Positions 6,352 through 16,200 of a DNA stretch of 18,720 nt are shown one piece after another. Source of the DNA: Candidatus Atribacter hydrocarboniphilus (lineage in GTDB: Bacteria > Atribacterota > Atribacteria > Atribacterales > Atribacteraceae); contig DPKX01000029.1 of NCBI GenBank assembly GCA_003542295.1, positions 1 to 18,720 on the forward strand, in the 5' to 3' direction. The translations under genes were made by a program, and so were the position numbers. Positions within the stretch are counted from its first letter, which is position 1; the number at the start of each line of letters is the position of its first letter. Below the pieces are notes generated by a model. That model searched no databases and was not told the origin of the DNA. It was given only the letters and a program-made list of their open reading frames with translations.

Positions 6352-9300
6352 AATCGGTCGGGTCATGGTAGTGGGAGGAGGAATTGCCGGAATCCAGTCA
6401 TCTCTTGATTTGGCTAACTCCGGTTTTCATGTTTATTTAGTTGAATCGTCACCCACCATCGGAGGCCTCATGGCTCGACTCGATAAAACCTTTCCGACCA
6501 ATGACTGTGCGATGTGCATTCTGTCTCCAAAATTGGTAGAATGTGGTCGTCATCTCAACATCGACATTTTATCCTATTCCGAAGTTGAGGAGATTGAAGG
6601 GCAACCAGGACAGTTTACCGTAACCGTTCGGAAAAAAGCCAGGTATATCGATGTATCCAAATGCACCGGTTGTAGCGATTGTGTTGGAGTCTGTCCAGTT
6701 GATCGACCCAACGAATATGAAAATTTTCTCAATACTCGAAAAGCTACTTTCCGACCGTTTCCTCAAGCTTTTCCCAATGCTTTTACCATCGAGAAAAAAG
6801 GAACGGCGAACTGCCAAGCTGCCTGTCCATTAGAGCAAAAAGCACAGGGATATATCGCCCTGGTGAAAAGTCAACGTTATGAAGATGCTCTTCGAACCGT
6901 ACGATTGGACAATCCCTTCCCGGCAATTTGTGGAAGAGCCTGCCATCATCCCTGTATGGAAAAGTGTCAGCGTGGTGTGCTGGATGAGCCTTTGGGAATA
7001 CCGTCGATTAAAAGATTCTTATCCGATTATGAAACTGCTCATCAAATTAAGGCATTGCCGGAACGGGAAGAGCCAAAACCTCAAAAAGTGGCGATTATAG
7101 GGGCTGGACCCAGCGGATTGAGTTGTGCTTATTTTCTTGCATTGAAAGGATATTCAGTCGAAATATTTGAAGCCAAAGACCAACCGGGTGGGATGATGGT
7201 CTATGGAATACCAGCCTATCGGCTCCCCCGTGATGTCGTCTCTCAAGACATAGAAACCATTCTATCCCTGGGAGTCTCAATTCATTATGGAAAAAAGTGG
7301 GATAGTGATTTTACCCTCGATCATTTGTTTGAGCAAAATTTTCAAGCGGTCTATTTGGCCTGTGGAGCTTGGAAGGGGATGAAAGTTGGAGTCGAGGGAG
7401 AAAATCATCCCCGAATCATGGATGGACTTTTCTATTTAGATCAAGCCAATAGCGGTGAAGAGCTCCCCCCAGCTCAAGAGGTAGTTATCGTTGGAGGAGG
7501 CAATGTTGCCATCGACTGTGCCCGAACCGCTCTACGGCGTGGTGCCAAAAAAGTATCCATCTACTATCGTCGTTCCCGAGAAGAAATGCCAGCTCGAGAC
7601 GAAGAAATCGAAGATGCCCAGGAAGAAGGAATTGAATTCTTCTATTGTGCCAGTCCCCGTGCTTTTACCGAACGGGATGGTTCTCTATATATGGAAACCT
7701 TTGTTATGAGGCTCTGTGCTCCGGATGAATCAGGAAGACGAAGACCGGAAGTTATTCCAGGATCAGGGTATGAAGTGGCTGCCGATCTCTTCATATTGGC
7801 TATAGGGCAGGAAGTCGACATTCCCGACGAGGGTCTGGAAAAAACTCGAAGAGGAACCATTAAAACCAATGAAAAGTTGGAAACATCCCGTCAAGGGGTG
7901 TATGCCGGTGGTGATTTGGTGATGGGACCTTCTACATTGGTTGAATCAATCGCTCATGGCAAAAGAGCTGCTCAAGCAATCGATGCGAAGTTTACTGGAA
8001 AGGAATTTTCAGTAGAACGCCGCCGTCCAGCACCCCTTAGCATTCCCTGGAACACCATTCGTAAAAACCGTACTCTCATGGCAAAAGTACCAGTTTCGGA
8101 AAGAATCAACGATTTTCGTGAAGTGGAGTTAGGATATACCGAAAAGGAAGTTCTCGAAGAAGCCGCCCGCTGTCTTTCTTGTGGAGGTTGTTCCGAATGT
8201 ATGCAATGTTTTTTTGCCTGTCAACGGAACGCCATTGACCACACTATGAAAGACATCAGGGAAAAGATTGAGGTTGGTGCCATAATTTTTTCCGCAGGAG
8301 CTGAAACCTTTAATCCCACCGAGAAATATCGGGAACTTGGTTATCGAAAGTTTCCCAATGTTGTCACCAGTTTGGATTTTGAAAGAATACTCAACGCTTC
8401 CGGACCATTCGCGGGTAAAGTCCAACGCCCATCTGATCGAAAAACTCCAAAAAAAATAGCCTTTGTCCAATGTATTGGCTCAAGGGATCCAGAAAGAGGA
8501 AAATCCTACTGTTCCTCGGTTTGTTGTATGTATGCTATTAAAGAAGCTTTGGTTGCCAAAGAACATTTGGCTATAGAACATCATGAAGAGCAACCAGTTG
8601 AAGCTGGCTGCAGCTGCGGAACCGACTTTTCCAATGGTGAGGGAACTACCAACCAAAACCTGACCTTGGCAAGTTCCTCAGAAGAATTTTCAGCCACAGT
8701 GTTTATGATCGATATGCGAGCCTATGGAAAAGATTTTGAAAAATACTACCAGCGAGCGAAACGGGAAGGGATTCGGTTCGTTCGAGGGAAGGTTGATCGG
8801 GTCAAGGAATTAGATAACGGTGACCTAGAAGTTGCCTTTGTTGACAATCAGGGGAACTTTCAAAAAGAAAATTTTGAGCTTTTGATTCTCTCGGTTGGAC
8901 TTCAAGTTGAACCGGAAAAATTGGCTCAACTGGAAAAATTAGGACTTTCGATAAACCCAGAAGGCTTTCTTTCTATTGATCCCACCAATCCCATCCAAAC
9001 CACCCGACAAGGGGTTTGGGTTTGTGGAACCTTAGCTGGTCCGAAAGATATTCCTGATACAGTTATGGAAGCCAGTGCTGCCAGTTGTGATGTTGCCGGA
9101 TTTCTTCATTCCGCCCGCTTTACCCAGGTAAAAGAAAAAGCCTATCCCCAGCAACGAGACGTTTCCAACGAACCGCTTCGAATCGGAGTTTTCATCTGCC
9201 GCTGTGGAATCAATATCGGTGGAGTGGTGGAAGTTCCGAAAGTGGTGGAATGGGCAAAAAGCCTCCCCGGTGTAGTCTATGCCGAGGAAAATCTTTATAC

Positions 9301-10837
9301 CTGTTCTCAGGATACCCAAGAGCGGATTAAAGAAAAGATTTTAGAACTCAACCTCAACCGGATTATCGTGGCTTCCTGCTCACCACGAACTCATGAACCG
9401 CTCTTCCGGGAAACGCTCAAAGAAGCCGGACTCAATCCCTATCTCTTTGAAATGGCCAATATTCGAGACCAATGTTCCTGGGTTCATCAACAATCTCCTG
9501 ATGATGCTACCGATAAATCACGGGATTTGGTTTCTATGGCGGTTGCCAAAGCATCGCTGTTGGAACCACTTACTCCCATGCTTCTCCCCTTAGAAAAATC
9601 TCTATTGGTTCTCGGAGGAGGCTTAAGTGGAATGACCGCCGCTCTTGAAGCCGCCCATCAGGGGCTAAAAGTTTTCTTGGTAGAAAAGGAGGCAAAACTT
9701 GGCGGAAATGTATGCGGTTTCCGTAATAAAATCAACATTGAAGGAACTCATCTCATTGACCTATTGAATTCAATGAAAGACCAGATCACCAATGATCCCA
9801 ACATTGAAGTTTACCTCAATGCCCAAATTAAAGAGGTCAATGGATTCGTGGGTAATTTTGAAAGCACTATATTGCAGGCTGATGTTGAAATCCCAGTCAA
9901 GCACGGCGGAGTTATTGTCGCTACCGGTGCCCATCAATACCAACCCCAAGAATTTCTTTATCAAAAAGATCAACGGGTTCTTACTCAAACCGAGTTAGAG
10001 AAGCAGCTTGATCAGGATGATTTTTCTCCAATCACTTCAGTAGTGATGATTCAGTGCGTCGGTTCTCGGAACGACGAACATCCCTGGTGCAGTAAAATAT
10101 GTTGTGGAACCGCGATTAAAAATGCTCTAATCATTAAAGAAAAGAGTCCTGACACCGAAGTGTATATCCTCTATCGAGACTTGAGAAGTTACGGTCTTCA
10201 GGAAAAATACTATCGAGAAGCGCGAAACCGAGGTGTAGTTTTTATTCGCTTTGAGGATGACGACCCCCCTGTGGTTTTTCAACAAGATTCCCTTCTCCAA
10301 GTTAAAGTCAATAGTTCCGTGTTTCAGGAAAGTGTAACATTACCAGCCGGTTTGGTAGTACTCAGTGCCGGAATTGTCCCCCTTGAAACCAACGTTGCCA
10401 TCGGTAAAATGTTGAAGGTGCCTCTAAACCAAGATGGATTTTTCTTGGAAGCCCATGTAAAGCTTCGACCGGTTGATTTTGCTACTGATGGTGTGTATGT
10501 CTGTGGTTTAGCCCATGGCCCAAAATCTGCTTTGGAAAGTATGTTGCAGGCTAAAGCATGTGTAGCCCGAGCGATGAATATTTTAAGTAAAGATCAAATT
10601 CAATCAGAAGCTCAAATTGCCTATGTATTAAAAGAACGCTGTACCGCTTGTGGCGATTGTGAGAAAGTATGTGCCTATAAGGCAGTAAAGATTAATCAAG
10701 AAAAGAAGATAGCCGAGGTTAATGCCGCTCTTTGTAAGGGATGTGGTTTATGTAGTGCAACCTGCAAGAGTACCGCTATCAAAGTTCAGGGGTTTGCCCC
10801 TGAACAGCTAATATCTGAGGTGGAATACTTATTATGA
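6338..10837 (+). CDS. hdrA: Giant double HdrA with internal NfnB/GltD-type NAD(P)H module
   Basis: This is a 1499-residue flavin and iron-sulfur protein built from three flavoprotein units. Residues 1-155 begin the first HdrA: GGGIAG (13-18), DCAMC (56-60) and a [4Fe-4S] site C109/C112/C115/C119. Residues ~156-611 are an NfnB/GltD-like insert: cysteines 159, 163, 198, 202, 206, 210; FAD motif GAGPSG (255-260); nucleotide motif GGGNVA (386-391) followed by RR at 411-412, as in NADPH enzymes. The first HdrA resumes with C612-C628, VQCIGS (C712) and CSSVCC (725-730). A second HdrA has its N-domain cysteines near 954-1014, FAD motif GGGLSG (1093-1098), C1240, CSKICC (1251-1256) and a C-terminal ferredoxin (C1435-C1445, C1466-C1476). 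Three FADs and several clusters are expected. It probably is the bifurcating hub. AAAGGAG lies ten bases before the ATG; it overlaps hdrC by 14 bases. Confidence 0.9.
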   Translation: MTMNKIGRVMVVGGGIAGIQSSLDLANSGFHVYLVESSPTIGGLMARLDKTFPTNDCAMCILSPKLVECGRHLNIDILSYSEVEEIEGQPGQFTVTVRKKARYIDVSKCTGCSDCVGVCPVDRPNEYENFLNTRKATFRPFPQAFPNAFTIEKKGTANCQAACPLEQKAQGYIALVKSQRYEDALRTVRLDNPFPAICGRACHHPCMEKCQRGVLDEPLGIPSIKRFLSDYETAHQIKALPEREEPKPQKVAIIGAGPSGLSCAYFLALKGYSVEIFEAKDQPGGMMVYGIPAYRLPRDVVSQDIETILSLGVSIHYGKKWDSDFTLDHLFEQNFQAVYLACGAWKGMKVGVEGENHPRIMDGLFYLDQANSGEELPPAQEVVIVGGGNVAIDCARTALRRGAKKVSIYYRRSREEMPARDEEIEDAQEEGIEFFYCASPRAFTERDGSLYMETFVMRLCAPDESGRRRPEVIPGSGYEVAADLFILAIGQEVDIPDEGLEKTRRGTIKTNEKLETSRQGVYAGGDLVMGPSTLVESIAHGKRAAQAIDAKFTGKEFSVERRRPAPLSIPWNTIRKNRTLMAKVPVSERINDFREVELGYTEKEVLEEAARCLSCGGCSECMQCFFACQRNAIDHTMKDIREKIEVGAIIFSAGAETFNPTEKYRELGYRKFPNVVTSLDFERILNASGPFAGKVQRPSDRKTPKKIAFVQCIGSRDPERGKSYCSSVCCMYAIKEALVAKEHLAIEHHEEQPVEAGCSCGTDFSNGEGTTNQNLTLASSSEEFSATVFMIDMRAYGKDFEKYYQRAKREGIRFVRGKVDRVKELDNGDLEVAFVDNQGNFQKENFELLILSVGLQVEPEKLAQLEKLGLSINPEGFLSIDPTNPIQTTRQGVWVCGTLAGPKDIPDTVMEASAASCDVAGFLHSARFTQVKEKAYPQQRDVSNEPLRIGVFICRCGINIGGVVEVPKVVEWAKSLPGVVYAEENLYTCSQDTQERIKEKILELNLNRIIVASCSPRTHEPLFRETLKEAGLNPYLFEMANIRDQCSWVHQQSPDDATDKSRDLVSMAVAKASLLEPLTPMLLPLEKSLLVLGGGLSGMTAALEAAHQGLKVFLVEKEAKLGGNVCGFRNKINIEGTHLIDLLNSMKDQITNDPNIEVYLNAQIKEVNGFVGNFESTILQADVEIPVKHGGVIVATGAHQYQPQEFLYQKDQRVLTQTELEKQLDQDDFSPITSVVMIQCVGSRNDEHPWCSKICCGTAIKNALIIKEKSPDTEVYILYRDLRSYGLQEKYYREARNRGVVFIRFEDDDPPVVFQQDSLLQVKVNSSVFQESVTLPAGLVVLSAGIVPLETNVAIGKMLKVPLNQDGFFLEAHVKLRPVDFATDGVYVCGLAHGPKSALESMLQAKACVARAMNILSKDQIQSEAQIAYVLKERCTACGDCEKVCAYKAVKINQEKKIAEVNAALCKGCGLCSATCKSTAIKVQGFAPEQLISEVEYLL

Positions 10838-11271
10838 CCGAATTGTCTTGGGAACCAAAAATTGTTGCTTTTCTTTGTCATTGGTGTAGCTACGCTGGAG
10901 CCGATTTAGCTGGAGTGAGCCGAATGCAATATCCTCCCAATATTCGGGTGATTCGTGTTCCTTGTTCCGGAGCAATTAATCCTCTCTATATTTTTAAAGC
11001 CCTTCGGGAAGGAGCCGATGGAGTTCTGGTTTCCGGTTGTCATCCTGGTGATTGTCATTACATTAGTGGTAATTACTATGCCCGCCGTAAGTTTTACATT
11101 CTTAAGGAATTGATGGTATGGGCGGGGATTGAAGCTGATCGCATCCATTTTTCCTGGGTTTCAGCTTCTGAAGGACAAAAATTCTCCGAGGTGGTTACCG
11201 AGGTTGTCAATGCTGTCAAGCAACTCGGACCCTCTCGAAAATTAGTAAAGGAGTTTTCAACCAATGTTTGA
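10834..11271 (+). CDS. MvhD/FlxD-type [2Fe-2S] electron-transfer subunit
   Basis: This 145-residue protein is a canonical MvhD. It carries electrons from a hydrogenase or NAD(P)H dehydrogenase module into HdrA. All five family cysteines are present: C15 and C18 ([12 protein letters not shown]), C44 (VPCSG), C69 and C74 (SGCHPGDCH). It overlaps the giant hdrA by four bases (ATGA) and is followed by FlxC-, FlxB- and FlxA-like genes. It therefore most likely has the FlxD role, linking the NADH-oxidising FlxA part to HdrA. No hydrogenase large or small subunit is encoded here, which argues against the Mvh hydrogenase role. The family is secure; the Flx naming rests on gene order. Confidence 0.92.
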   Translation: MTELSWEPKIVAFLCHWCSYAGADLAGVSRMQYPPNIRVIRVPCSGAINPLYIFKALREGADGVLVSGCHPGDCHYISGNYYARRKFYILKELMVWAGIEADRIHFSWVSASEGQKFSEVVTEVVNAVKQLGPSRKLVKEFSTNV

Positions 11272-12208
11272 AAGCATCCTCATAGATACAGCAAAAAAAC
11301 TACTCAGAGATAAAACGGTTGATTTGATAATTGGTTATGGGTCCACTCATTATCCCTTTCGAACCGAACCTATCGTTATAAATAAAGAAGACCAGGCAGA
11401 TGCCTTGATTTGGAATCCTTTTTGTGGAAATAATTTAGCCCGTTATTTAAAATATTATAAAAATACCCAGCATAAAATCGCTTTGATGGTCAAAGGTTGT
11501 GATTCCCGAGCTGTTCAGGTACTTTTAAAAGAGGATCAAATCAATAGGGATCGACTTTATTTGATTGGGTTATCCTGTCCGGGTCTGGTCAATCGGGAAA
11601 AGCTCCAAAAGCAATTTCCCCAAGCTTCACCAGAAGATTTCCAATGGAAAGAAACCGGTTGGTTCTTTCATGGTGAGCAAATTGACCCGGAACTGCTTCT
11701 TGAGGAAACCTGTCTTCGCTGTCGATATCCCAACCCTCTTGAATATGACCAGCTTATTGGTGAACCCCGAACTACCAGTCCCTATCAGACCTACCAAAAA
11801 GATTACTTAGATCCAATCGATGACCTTTCTCCAGAAGAACGGTGGGATCGGTGGTCGAAGGAAATGACGAAATGCATTCGTTGTTATGCCTGTCGAAACT
11901 CTTGTCCTCTCTGTTACTGTCAGGAATGTTTTGCCGAGAGCACTCAACCCCAATGGGTGAGTCCGGCTCCAACTCCTTCGGATAATTTCCTTTTCCATTT
12001 AGTTCGGACCATGCATATGGCTGGACGTTGTGTTGAATGTGGTGCCTGTGAAAGAGCCTGTCCGGTTTCCATTCCCATTGCCCAGCTTCCACTTAAAGTT
12101 GAGACGATCATTCGTGAACAATTTCAATTTGAAGCCGGAACCGATCAAGAGAGCGCTGCTCCTTTGCTCACTTACCGGGAAAATGATCCCGGAGACTTTG
12201 TAAAGTGA
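11264..12208 (+). CDS. FlxC-like 4Fe-4S dicluster subunit (FrhB/FdhB-like N-terminal part)
   Basis: This 314-residue protein has an N-terminal part like the coenzyme F420 hydrogenase/dehydrogenase beta family ([16 protein letters not shown], then GLSCPGLV) and a C-terminal ferredoxin domain. The first cluster set is C204/C207/C210/C214 followed by extra cysteines C217, C219 and C222 (CPLCYCQEC); the second is C256/C259/C262/C266 ([12 protein letters not shown]). A further CLRC pair lies near residue 170. In Flx clusters such proteins are iron-sulfur relays between FlxA and FlxD. The ATG at 11264 has AAGGAG ten bases upstream and overlaps the MvhD gene by eight bases. F420 use is not implied, since many bacterial members lack it. 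The exact subunit name is tentative. Confidence 0.78.
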   Translation: MFESILIDTAKKLLRDKTVDLIIGYGSTHYPFRTEPIVINKEDQADALIWNPFCGNNLARYLKYYKNTQHKIALMVKGCDSRAVQVLLKEDQINRDRLYLIGLSCPGLVNREKLQKQFPQASPEDFQWKETGWFFHGEQIDPELLLEETCLRCRYPNPLEYDQLIGEPRTTSPYQTYQKDYLDPIDDLSPEERWDRWSKEMTKCIRCYACRNSCPLCYCQECFAESTQPQWVSPAPTPSDNFLFHLVRTMHMAGRCVECGACERACPVSIPIAQLPLKVETIIREQFQFEAGTDQESAAPLLTYRENDPGDFVK

Positions 12209-12218
12209 GGTAATGGCT

Positions 12219-13217
12219 ATGAAATCCGGAAAAGTTACCAAAAATGATCTCGTTCAGTGGCTAAAAACCCATCAAAATAACTTTTTAGTCACCGAAAAGG
12301 TGGCTCATCACCAACCTGAGCTTTTATGCGATCAATCAAAAGAAATAAAAAATATCAAAGAAGCCCTTTTTCTCCCCTGGGACAAGCTTTTCAATTATCA
12401 TTGGGAAAATCAACAATGGAATGTTGATAATATCCAGCCATCAACTTCACCCCGATTCCTGATGGCTCTTCCCTGTGAAGCCCGAGCCATATATGAAGTT
12501 CTTGATCGAGTCTTTCTCCAACCATCAGAAACCGAAAGTGGATATGCAGCTCGTCGCCAAGGACTAAAAATGGTCATCGTAGGATGTATAAATCCCGAGC
12601 CGACCTGTTTTTGCCACTTAGTGGGTGGAAATCCTTATTGGACGCATCCCGATGCTCTATTTATACTTCCCTTTCACGATGAATATTATCTTGAAACCAA
12701 CCAACCCGAGCAATTTGATATCATAGAACAAGGAACTACACTGAATAAATCTGAGAAGGAAGAAATCGAAGTTTTACGAAAACAGATGGAGGAGAAAACC
12801 AATCAAGAGAAACTTCCTGAAGATGCCCCTCAGGGACTTTATGACCTCTTTGAGGACCAAGAATGGGAAGACTTGAGTTGGAAATGCTTGAATTGCGGAG
12901 CTTGCACTTTTCTTTGCCCAACCTGTCAGTGCTTTGATATGAGTGCCGAGGGACGTTTGAAAGGTTTTCAACTTAAAACCTGGGATTCGTGCATGTTTCC
13001 CAAGTTCACCCTTCATGCCTCAGGACATAATCCCCGACCTACTTTCAAAGAAAGAGTCCGACAGAGAGTTCTCCATAAGTTTTCTTATTTTCCTCTCCGG
13101 GAAGAAGGACGCTACGGATGTGTTGGTTGTGGAAAATGCATCGAAATTTGCCCGGTGAACTGGAACATTCGGGAAGCTGTTGAAAGGATGGTAAAAAAAA
13201 TTGGCAATCGATCTTGA
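12219..13217 (+). CDS. FlxB-like iron-sulfur subunit (sulfhydrogenase beta / AsrA family)
   Basis: This protein of about 332 residues belongs to the ferredoxin family that pairs with FAD/NAD(P)H subunits in sulfhydrogenases, anaerobic sulfite reductase and FlxB. Seen are the family stretch ALPCEARAIYEVLDRVFL, VGCINPEPTCFCH, and two cluster sets: C223/C226/C229/C233 with C236 and C238 (CPTCQC), and C301/C304/C307/C311 (GCVGCGKCIEICP). An ATG at 12213 is only two bases from GAGG (12207-12210), while the ATG at 12219 is eight bases away, so I prefer 12219. A charged stretch around 167-200 is probably a linker. It overlaps the next gene by 17 bases. Its role is probably to accept electrons from FlxA; the family is clear, the partner inferred from order. 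Confidence 0.8.
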   Translation: MKSGKVTKNDLVQWLKTHQNNFLVTEKVAHHQPELLCDQSKEIKNIKEALFLPWDKLFNYHWENQQWNVDNIQPSTSPRFLMALPCEARAIYEVLDRVFLQPSETESGYAARRQGLKMVIVGCINPEPTCFCHLVGGNPYWTHPDALFILPFHDEYYLETNQPEQFDIIEQGTTLNKSEKEEIEVLRKQMEEKTNQEKLPEDAPQGLYDLFEDQEWEDLSWKCLNCGACTFLCPTCQCFDMSAEGRLKGFQLKTWDSCMFPKFTLHASGHNPRPTFKERVRQRVLHKFSYFPLREEGRYGCVGCGKCIEICPVNWNIREAVERMVKKIGNRS

Positions 13218-14043
13218 AAATAAAAACATTTATCTTCCTCGTCTCTATCGAATTATGGAAATCATCCCGGAAACTTCCGACATCAAGACCTTTCGTCTTG
13301 ACTTAGAAGATGAAAATTCTTCTCATCTCCCTGGACAATTTGCTGAACTTTTTGTACCGGGGGTAGGAGAAGCCCCAATTTCCATCACTTCCTCTCCAAC
13401 CCAAAAAGGGATTCTGGAATTTAGCATTAAAAGAACTGGCTTGGTAACCTCTGCCATTCATCGCCTTAATTCCAACGATCGTTTGGGTATCCGAGGTCCT
13501 TACGGGAATACCTTTCCCCTTTCGGATCTTACCGAACAAAACCTGCTCTTCATAGCCGGTGGCATCGGATTAGCACCGCTTCGTTCTTTAATAAATTTCG
13601 TTTTAGATACCGAAAAACGAAATCAATTTAAAAAAGTAACCATTCTTTATGGAGCTCGTTCACCACAGGATCTGGTTTTTAAATGGGAGCTCAAAAGATG
13701 GCAAATGCGAGATGATATTACCTTTTTACTTACCGTTGACCGAGGAGACGACCAATGGAAGGGTACGGTTGGTTTGGTTCCTAATGTACTTAAGGAAAAC
13801 ATTCAGGTGGATCCTTTAGAGTGGAAGTCCATCATCTGTGGCCCTCCGATTATGATTAAATTTACCATCAAGGCGTTATTGGAAATGGGTTTTCAACCTC
13901 CAGACATTATTACCACACTGGAAATGAGAATGAAATGTGGATTGGGAAAATGCGGTCGATGCAATATCGGACCCTATTATGTCTGTAAAGACGGGCCGGT
14001 ATTTACCTACCAGCAACTCCAGAATATGCCGGAAGAGTATTGA
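13201..14043 (+). CDS. FlxA-like FAD/NAD(P)H oxidoreductase with [2Fe-2S] (PyrK/AsrB-like)
   Basis: This 280-residue protein of the ferredoxin-NADP reductase superfamily oxidises or reduces NAD(P)H and passes electrons through FAD to a [2Fe-2S] cluster. In order: an FAD barrel with ETSDIKTFRLDLE, PGQFAELFVPGVGEAPISIT and the ribityl-binding RGPYGNTF; a nucleotide domain with GGIGLAPLRSLI and CGPPIMIKFT; and a C-terminal cluster C246/C251/C254/C262 (CGLGKCGRC...C). The start is TTG 13201, with AAAGGA 12 bases upstream; an ATG at 13255 would cut off the conserved YLPRLYRIMEI lead-in, so TTG is preferred. It overlaps FlxB by 17 bases. This is the most likely NADH entry or exit point of the whole complex. 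NADH versus NADPH preference is not readable here. Confidence 0.88.
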   Translation: MAIDLENKNIYLPRLYRIMEIIPETSDIKTFRLDLEDENSSHLPGQFAELFVPGVGEAPISITSSPTQKGILEFSIKRTGLVTSAIHRLNSNDRLGIRGPYGNTFPLSDLTEQNLLFIAGGIGLAPLRSLINFVLDTEKRNQFKKVTILYGARSPQDLVFKWELKRWQMRDDITFLLTVDRGDDQWKGTVGLVPNVLKENIQVDPLEWKSIICGPPIMIKFTIKALLEMGFQPPDIITTLEMRMKCGLGKCGRCNIGPYYVCKDGPVFTYQQLQNMPEEY

Positions 14044-14056
14044 TGGAGGCTATTTT

Positions 14057-15391
14057 ATGAATTTCCAAGAAAGCATTCAAGCTCTCTACTCATTAATTAA
14101 TTATGAAAAAACTGATTTTTCTTATTCTGACCTCAAGCTCGATCGGATGAGAGAATTCATGACTCTCCTTGAACGCCCCGATATCCATTCACCGGTAATA
14201 TTGGTTGCTGGCACCAAAGGAAAGGGAAGCACTTGCTATTATTTGGAACGGATTTTAGCTTCTCAGCAAAAGAAATGCGGGTTGTATATTAAACCGCATC
14301 TTCTTACTTTTCGAGAGCGTTTGCGATTTAATGGAGAACTTATACAACCAGAAGAGCTCGCTCGGTTGGTAACTGAAATTTTTCCAATTATTGACCATAT
14401 GGAAAAATATTCACTTTATGGAAAGCCTACTTATTTCGAAGTTTCGGTTGCTCTGGCTTTCCAATACTTTAAAAAAAGAAATGCCGATTATTCGATCATG
14501 GAAGTCGGTTTAGGCGGTCGTTTAGATGCGACCAATGTAGCCGATCCAACTCTCACCGTTATCACTCCGATAAGTTATGACCATACTGAAATTTTAGGTG
14601 AAACCATCCCTCAAATTGCCCAAGAAAAAGCCGGTATTCTCCGTCCCAATATTCCTCTCATTTTAGGTCTTCAGGAAAAAAAGCCAGCCAAGACCACTAT
14701 AATACAAATTGCTGAACACCTGCGGGTTCCAGTATATCCTCTTGAAGATTATTACACCTACCGAATTCGCAGCCGAAGCGCAAATGGATCGGTTTTTGAG
14801 CTGCAAGCAAAATCTGGTCGAGAGGGGATATTTTCTTTACCATTGTTGGGTGATCAACAGGTTGAAAACTTTCTTACTGCTTTGCTCAGCGCAGAACATT
14901 TAGGGTATTCACCATCCAATCAGCAGCTTCAAAACCTTCTCAATGAAGCAGTTTGGCCGGGTCGAATTCAAATTATTCATTCATCACCCATGACAGTATT
15001 TGATGTCGCTCATAATCAGGCATCTTTTGCCACTTTGTGTCACACCTTACAAGACTATTTGGGAATAAGAAAAGCCATCTTCCTTTTAGGTTTTTTAAAT
15101 GGAAAAGACTTTCCAGGGATTGCTCAAGAACTTTCTCAAATTGAATCTCAAGTCATTTTAACCACACCTTTTAATCCAAAAGCCGCTTTTCCAGCTGATA
15201 TTGCTCATTTCTTTGCACCTCATATTCCTCATTATGAAGTTATCAATGATCCCTACCAAGCTTTAGAGAGAGCCCTTCTCTATGCTAATGAATTTCACTT
15301 GCCCTTAGTGGTAGCTGGATCATTTTATTTAGCAAAATTATTAAGTGATAAACTCAACGTAACCCTTTCGAAAGAGGAGGTGGAATTATGA
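14057..15391 (+). CDS. folC: Folylpolyglutamate synthase / dihydrofolate synthase
   Basis: FolC adds glutamate to folates (and, in bifunctional forms, to dihydropteroate), using ATP. The 444-residue product has the Mur-ligase-like P-loop GTKGKGS (52-58), KPHLLTFRERLRFNG, GLGGRLDATN, the omega-loop region SYDHTEILGETIPQIAQEKAG, and WPGRIQ...VFDVAHN at the domain junction. The start is ATG 14057 with GGAGG seven bases upstream. The frame is open back to 13937, but that part lies inside the FlxA-like gene and has no support. It overlaps acsE by four bases (ATGA). Lying between one-carbon genes, it probably keeps the folate pool polyglutamylated for Fhs, MetF and AcsE. Whether it is mono- or bifunctional cannot be told. 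Confidence 0.93.
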   Translation: MNFQESIQALYSLINYEKTDFSYSDLKLDRMREFMTLLERPDIHSPVILVAGTKGKGSTCYYLERILASQQKKCGLYIKPHLLTFRERLRFNGELIQPEELARLVTEIFPIIDHMEKYSLYGKPTYFEVSVALAFQYFKKRNADYSIMEVGLGGRLDATNVADPTLTVITPISYDHTEILGETIPQIAQEKAGILRPNIPLILGLQEKKPAKTTIIQIAEHLRVPVYPLEDYYTYRIRSRSANGSVFELQAKSGREGIFSLPLLGDQQVENFLTALLSAEHLGYSPSNQQLQNLLNEAVWPGRIQIIHSSPMTVFDVAHNQASFATLCHTLQDYLGIRKAIFLLGFLNGKDFPGIAQELSQIESQVILTTPFNPKAAFPADIAHFFAPHIPHYEVINDPYQALERALLYANEFHLPLVVAGSFYLAKLLSDKLNVTLSKEEVEL

Positions 15392-16188
15392 TCATAATCG
15401 CCGAACGAATCAACGCTACCCGGAAATCCATCCGGGAAGCACTGGAGAAAAAAGATCGAGAATTTTTTGTTTATGAAGCTCAAAAACAAGAAAAAGCCGG
15501 AGCAGCTTTTATTGATGTCAATGCTGGCACCGAAGCCACCAAGGAAGTTGCTGATCTGAAATGGCTGGTCGAGTCTATTCAAGATGACGTTGAAATTCCG
15601 TTATGCTTAGATTCCGCTAATGATCAAGCCCTTGAAGAAGCGCTCACCGTCTATAACAAAAAAGAGGTAATGATTAACTCATTCACCGCTGAGGAAAATC
15701 GAATTAAAGCCTTGCTTCCAATTGTGAAGAAATACCATGCTTTAGTTGTTGGGTTGGCGATGGGTGAGGGAGGAATCCCGCAGTCGGTTGAAGAACGAAT
15801 GAAATTAGTAGAGACTTTAGTCAAAGCTGTTGATGAATATTCTATTCCACGAGAGCATCTTTTTATCGATCCGCTGGTAGTACCCATCGGTACCGATCAA
15901 AACCAGGGGAGATTGTTTTTAGAAACCCTCCAGGCAATCCCACAAACCTATCCTGGAGTGAGAACCGTCTGTGGTCTCAGTAATATTTCCTTTGGAATGC
16001 CTAATCGTCGTCTTATCAATCGCTCCTTTTTAGCGTTGAGTACTGGATTTGGTCTTCACGCCGCTATTATTGATCCTTTGGATGATAAACTTATGGGTAT
16101 TCTTTTTGCGAGTGAGGCTTTGATGGGTCGGGATGAATACTGTATGAACTACCTCACCGCTTACCGAGCTGGCCGTTTAAACGAGTAA
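15388..16188 (+). CDS. acsE: 5-Methyl-THF:corrinoid/iron-sulfur protein methyltransferase
   Basis: AcsE moves the methyl group from methyl-THF to the cobalt of the corrinoid iron-sulfur protein, which feeds CO dehydrogenase/acetyl-CoA synthase. The 266-residue TIM-barrel protein is close in length to the Moorella enzyme (about 262). It has AERINAT at the N-terminus, FIDVNAGT, LCLDSAND (Asp75), FIDPLVVPIG and CGLSNISFG (Asn199). Asp75 and Asn199 fall at the positions I recall as pterin-contacting in the Moorella protein. AGGAGG lies just upstream of ATG 15388, which overlaps folC by four bases. This gene is good evidence that the folate genes here serve the Wood-Ljungdahl pathway and not only biosynthesis. 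The corrinoid protein and CODH/ACS genes are not in the window. It is the last gene of the long unit. Confidence 0.93.
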   Translation: MIIIAERINATRKSIREALEKKDREFFVYEAQKQEKAGAAFIDVNAGTEATKEVADLKWLVESIQDDVEIPLCLDSANDQALEEALTVYNKKEVMINSFTAEENRIKALLPIVKKYHALVVGLAMGEGGIPQSVEERMKLVETLVKAVDEYSIPREHLFIDPLVVPIGTDQNQGRLFLETLQAIPQTYPGVRTVCGLSNISFGMPNRRLINRSFLALSTGFGLHAAIIDPLDDKLMGILFASEALMGRDEYCMNYLTAYRAGRLNE

Positions 16189-16200
16189 AATCTTTAGAAA

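Noticed and set aside
6338..10837. Assembly artefact joining separate hdrA and gltD genes
   Set aside because: The frame is continuous through both junctions with no stop, start or ribosome site between parts, and the HdrA sequence resumes where it left off. It cannot be fully excluded without reads.
11264..12208. True F420-dependent hydrogenase or dehydrogenase subunit
   Set aside because: The family resemblance is limited to the N-terminal part, no F420 genes are nearby, and the Flx context explains it better.
13937..14056. Upstream extension of folC
   Set aside because: It overlaps the cluster-binding end of the FlxA-like gene; ATG 14057 with GGAGG seven bases upstream is a better start.
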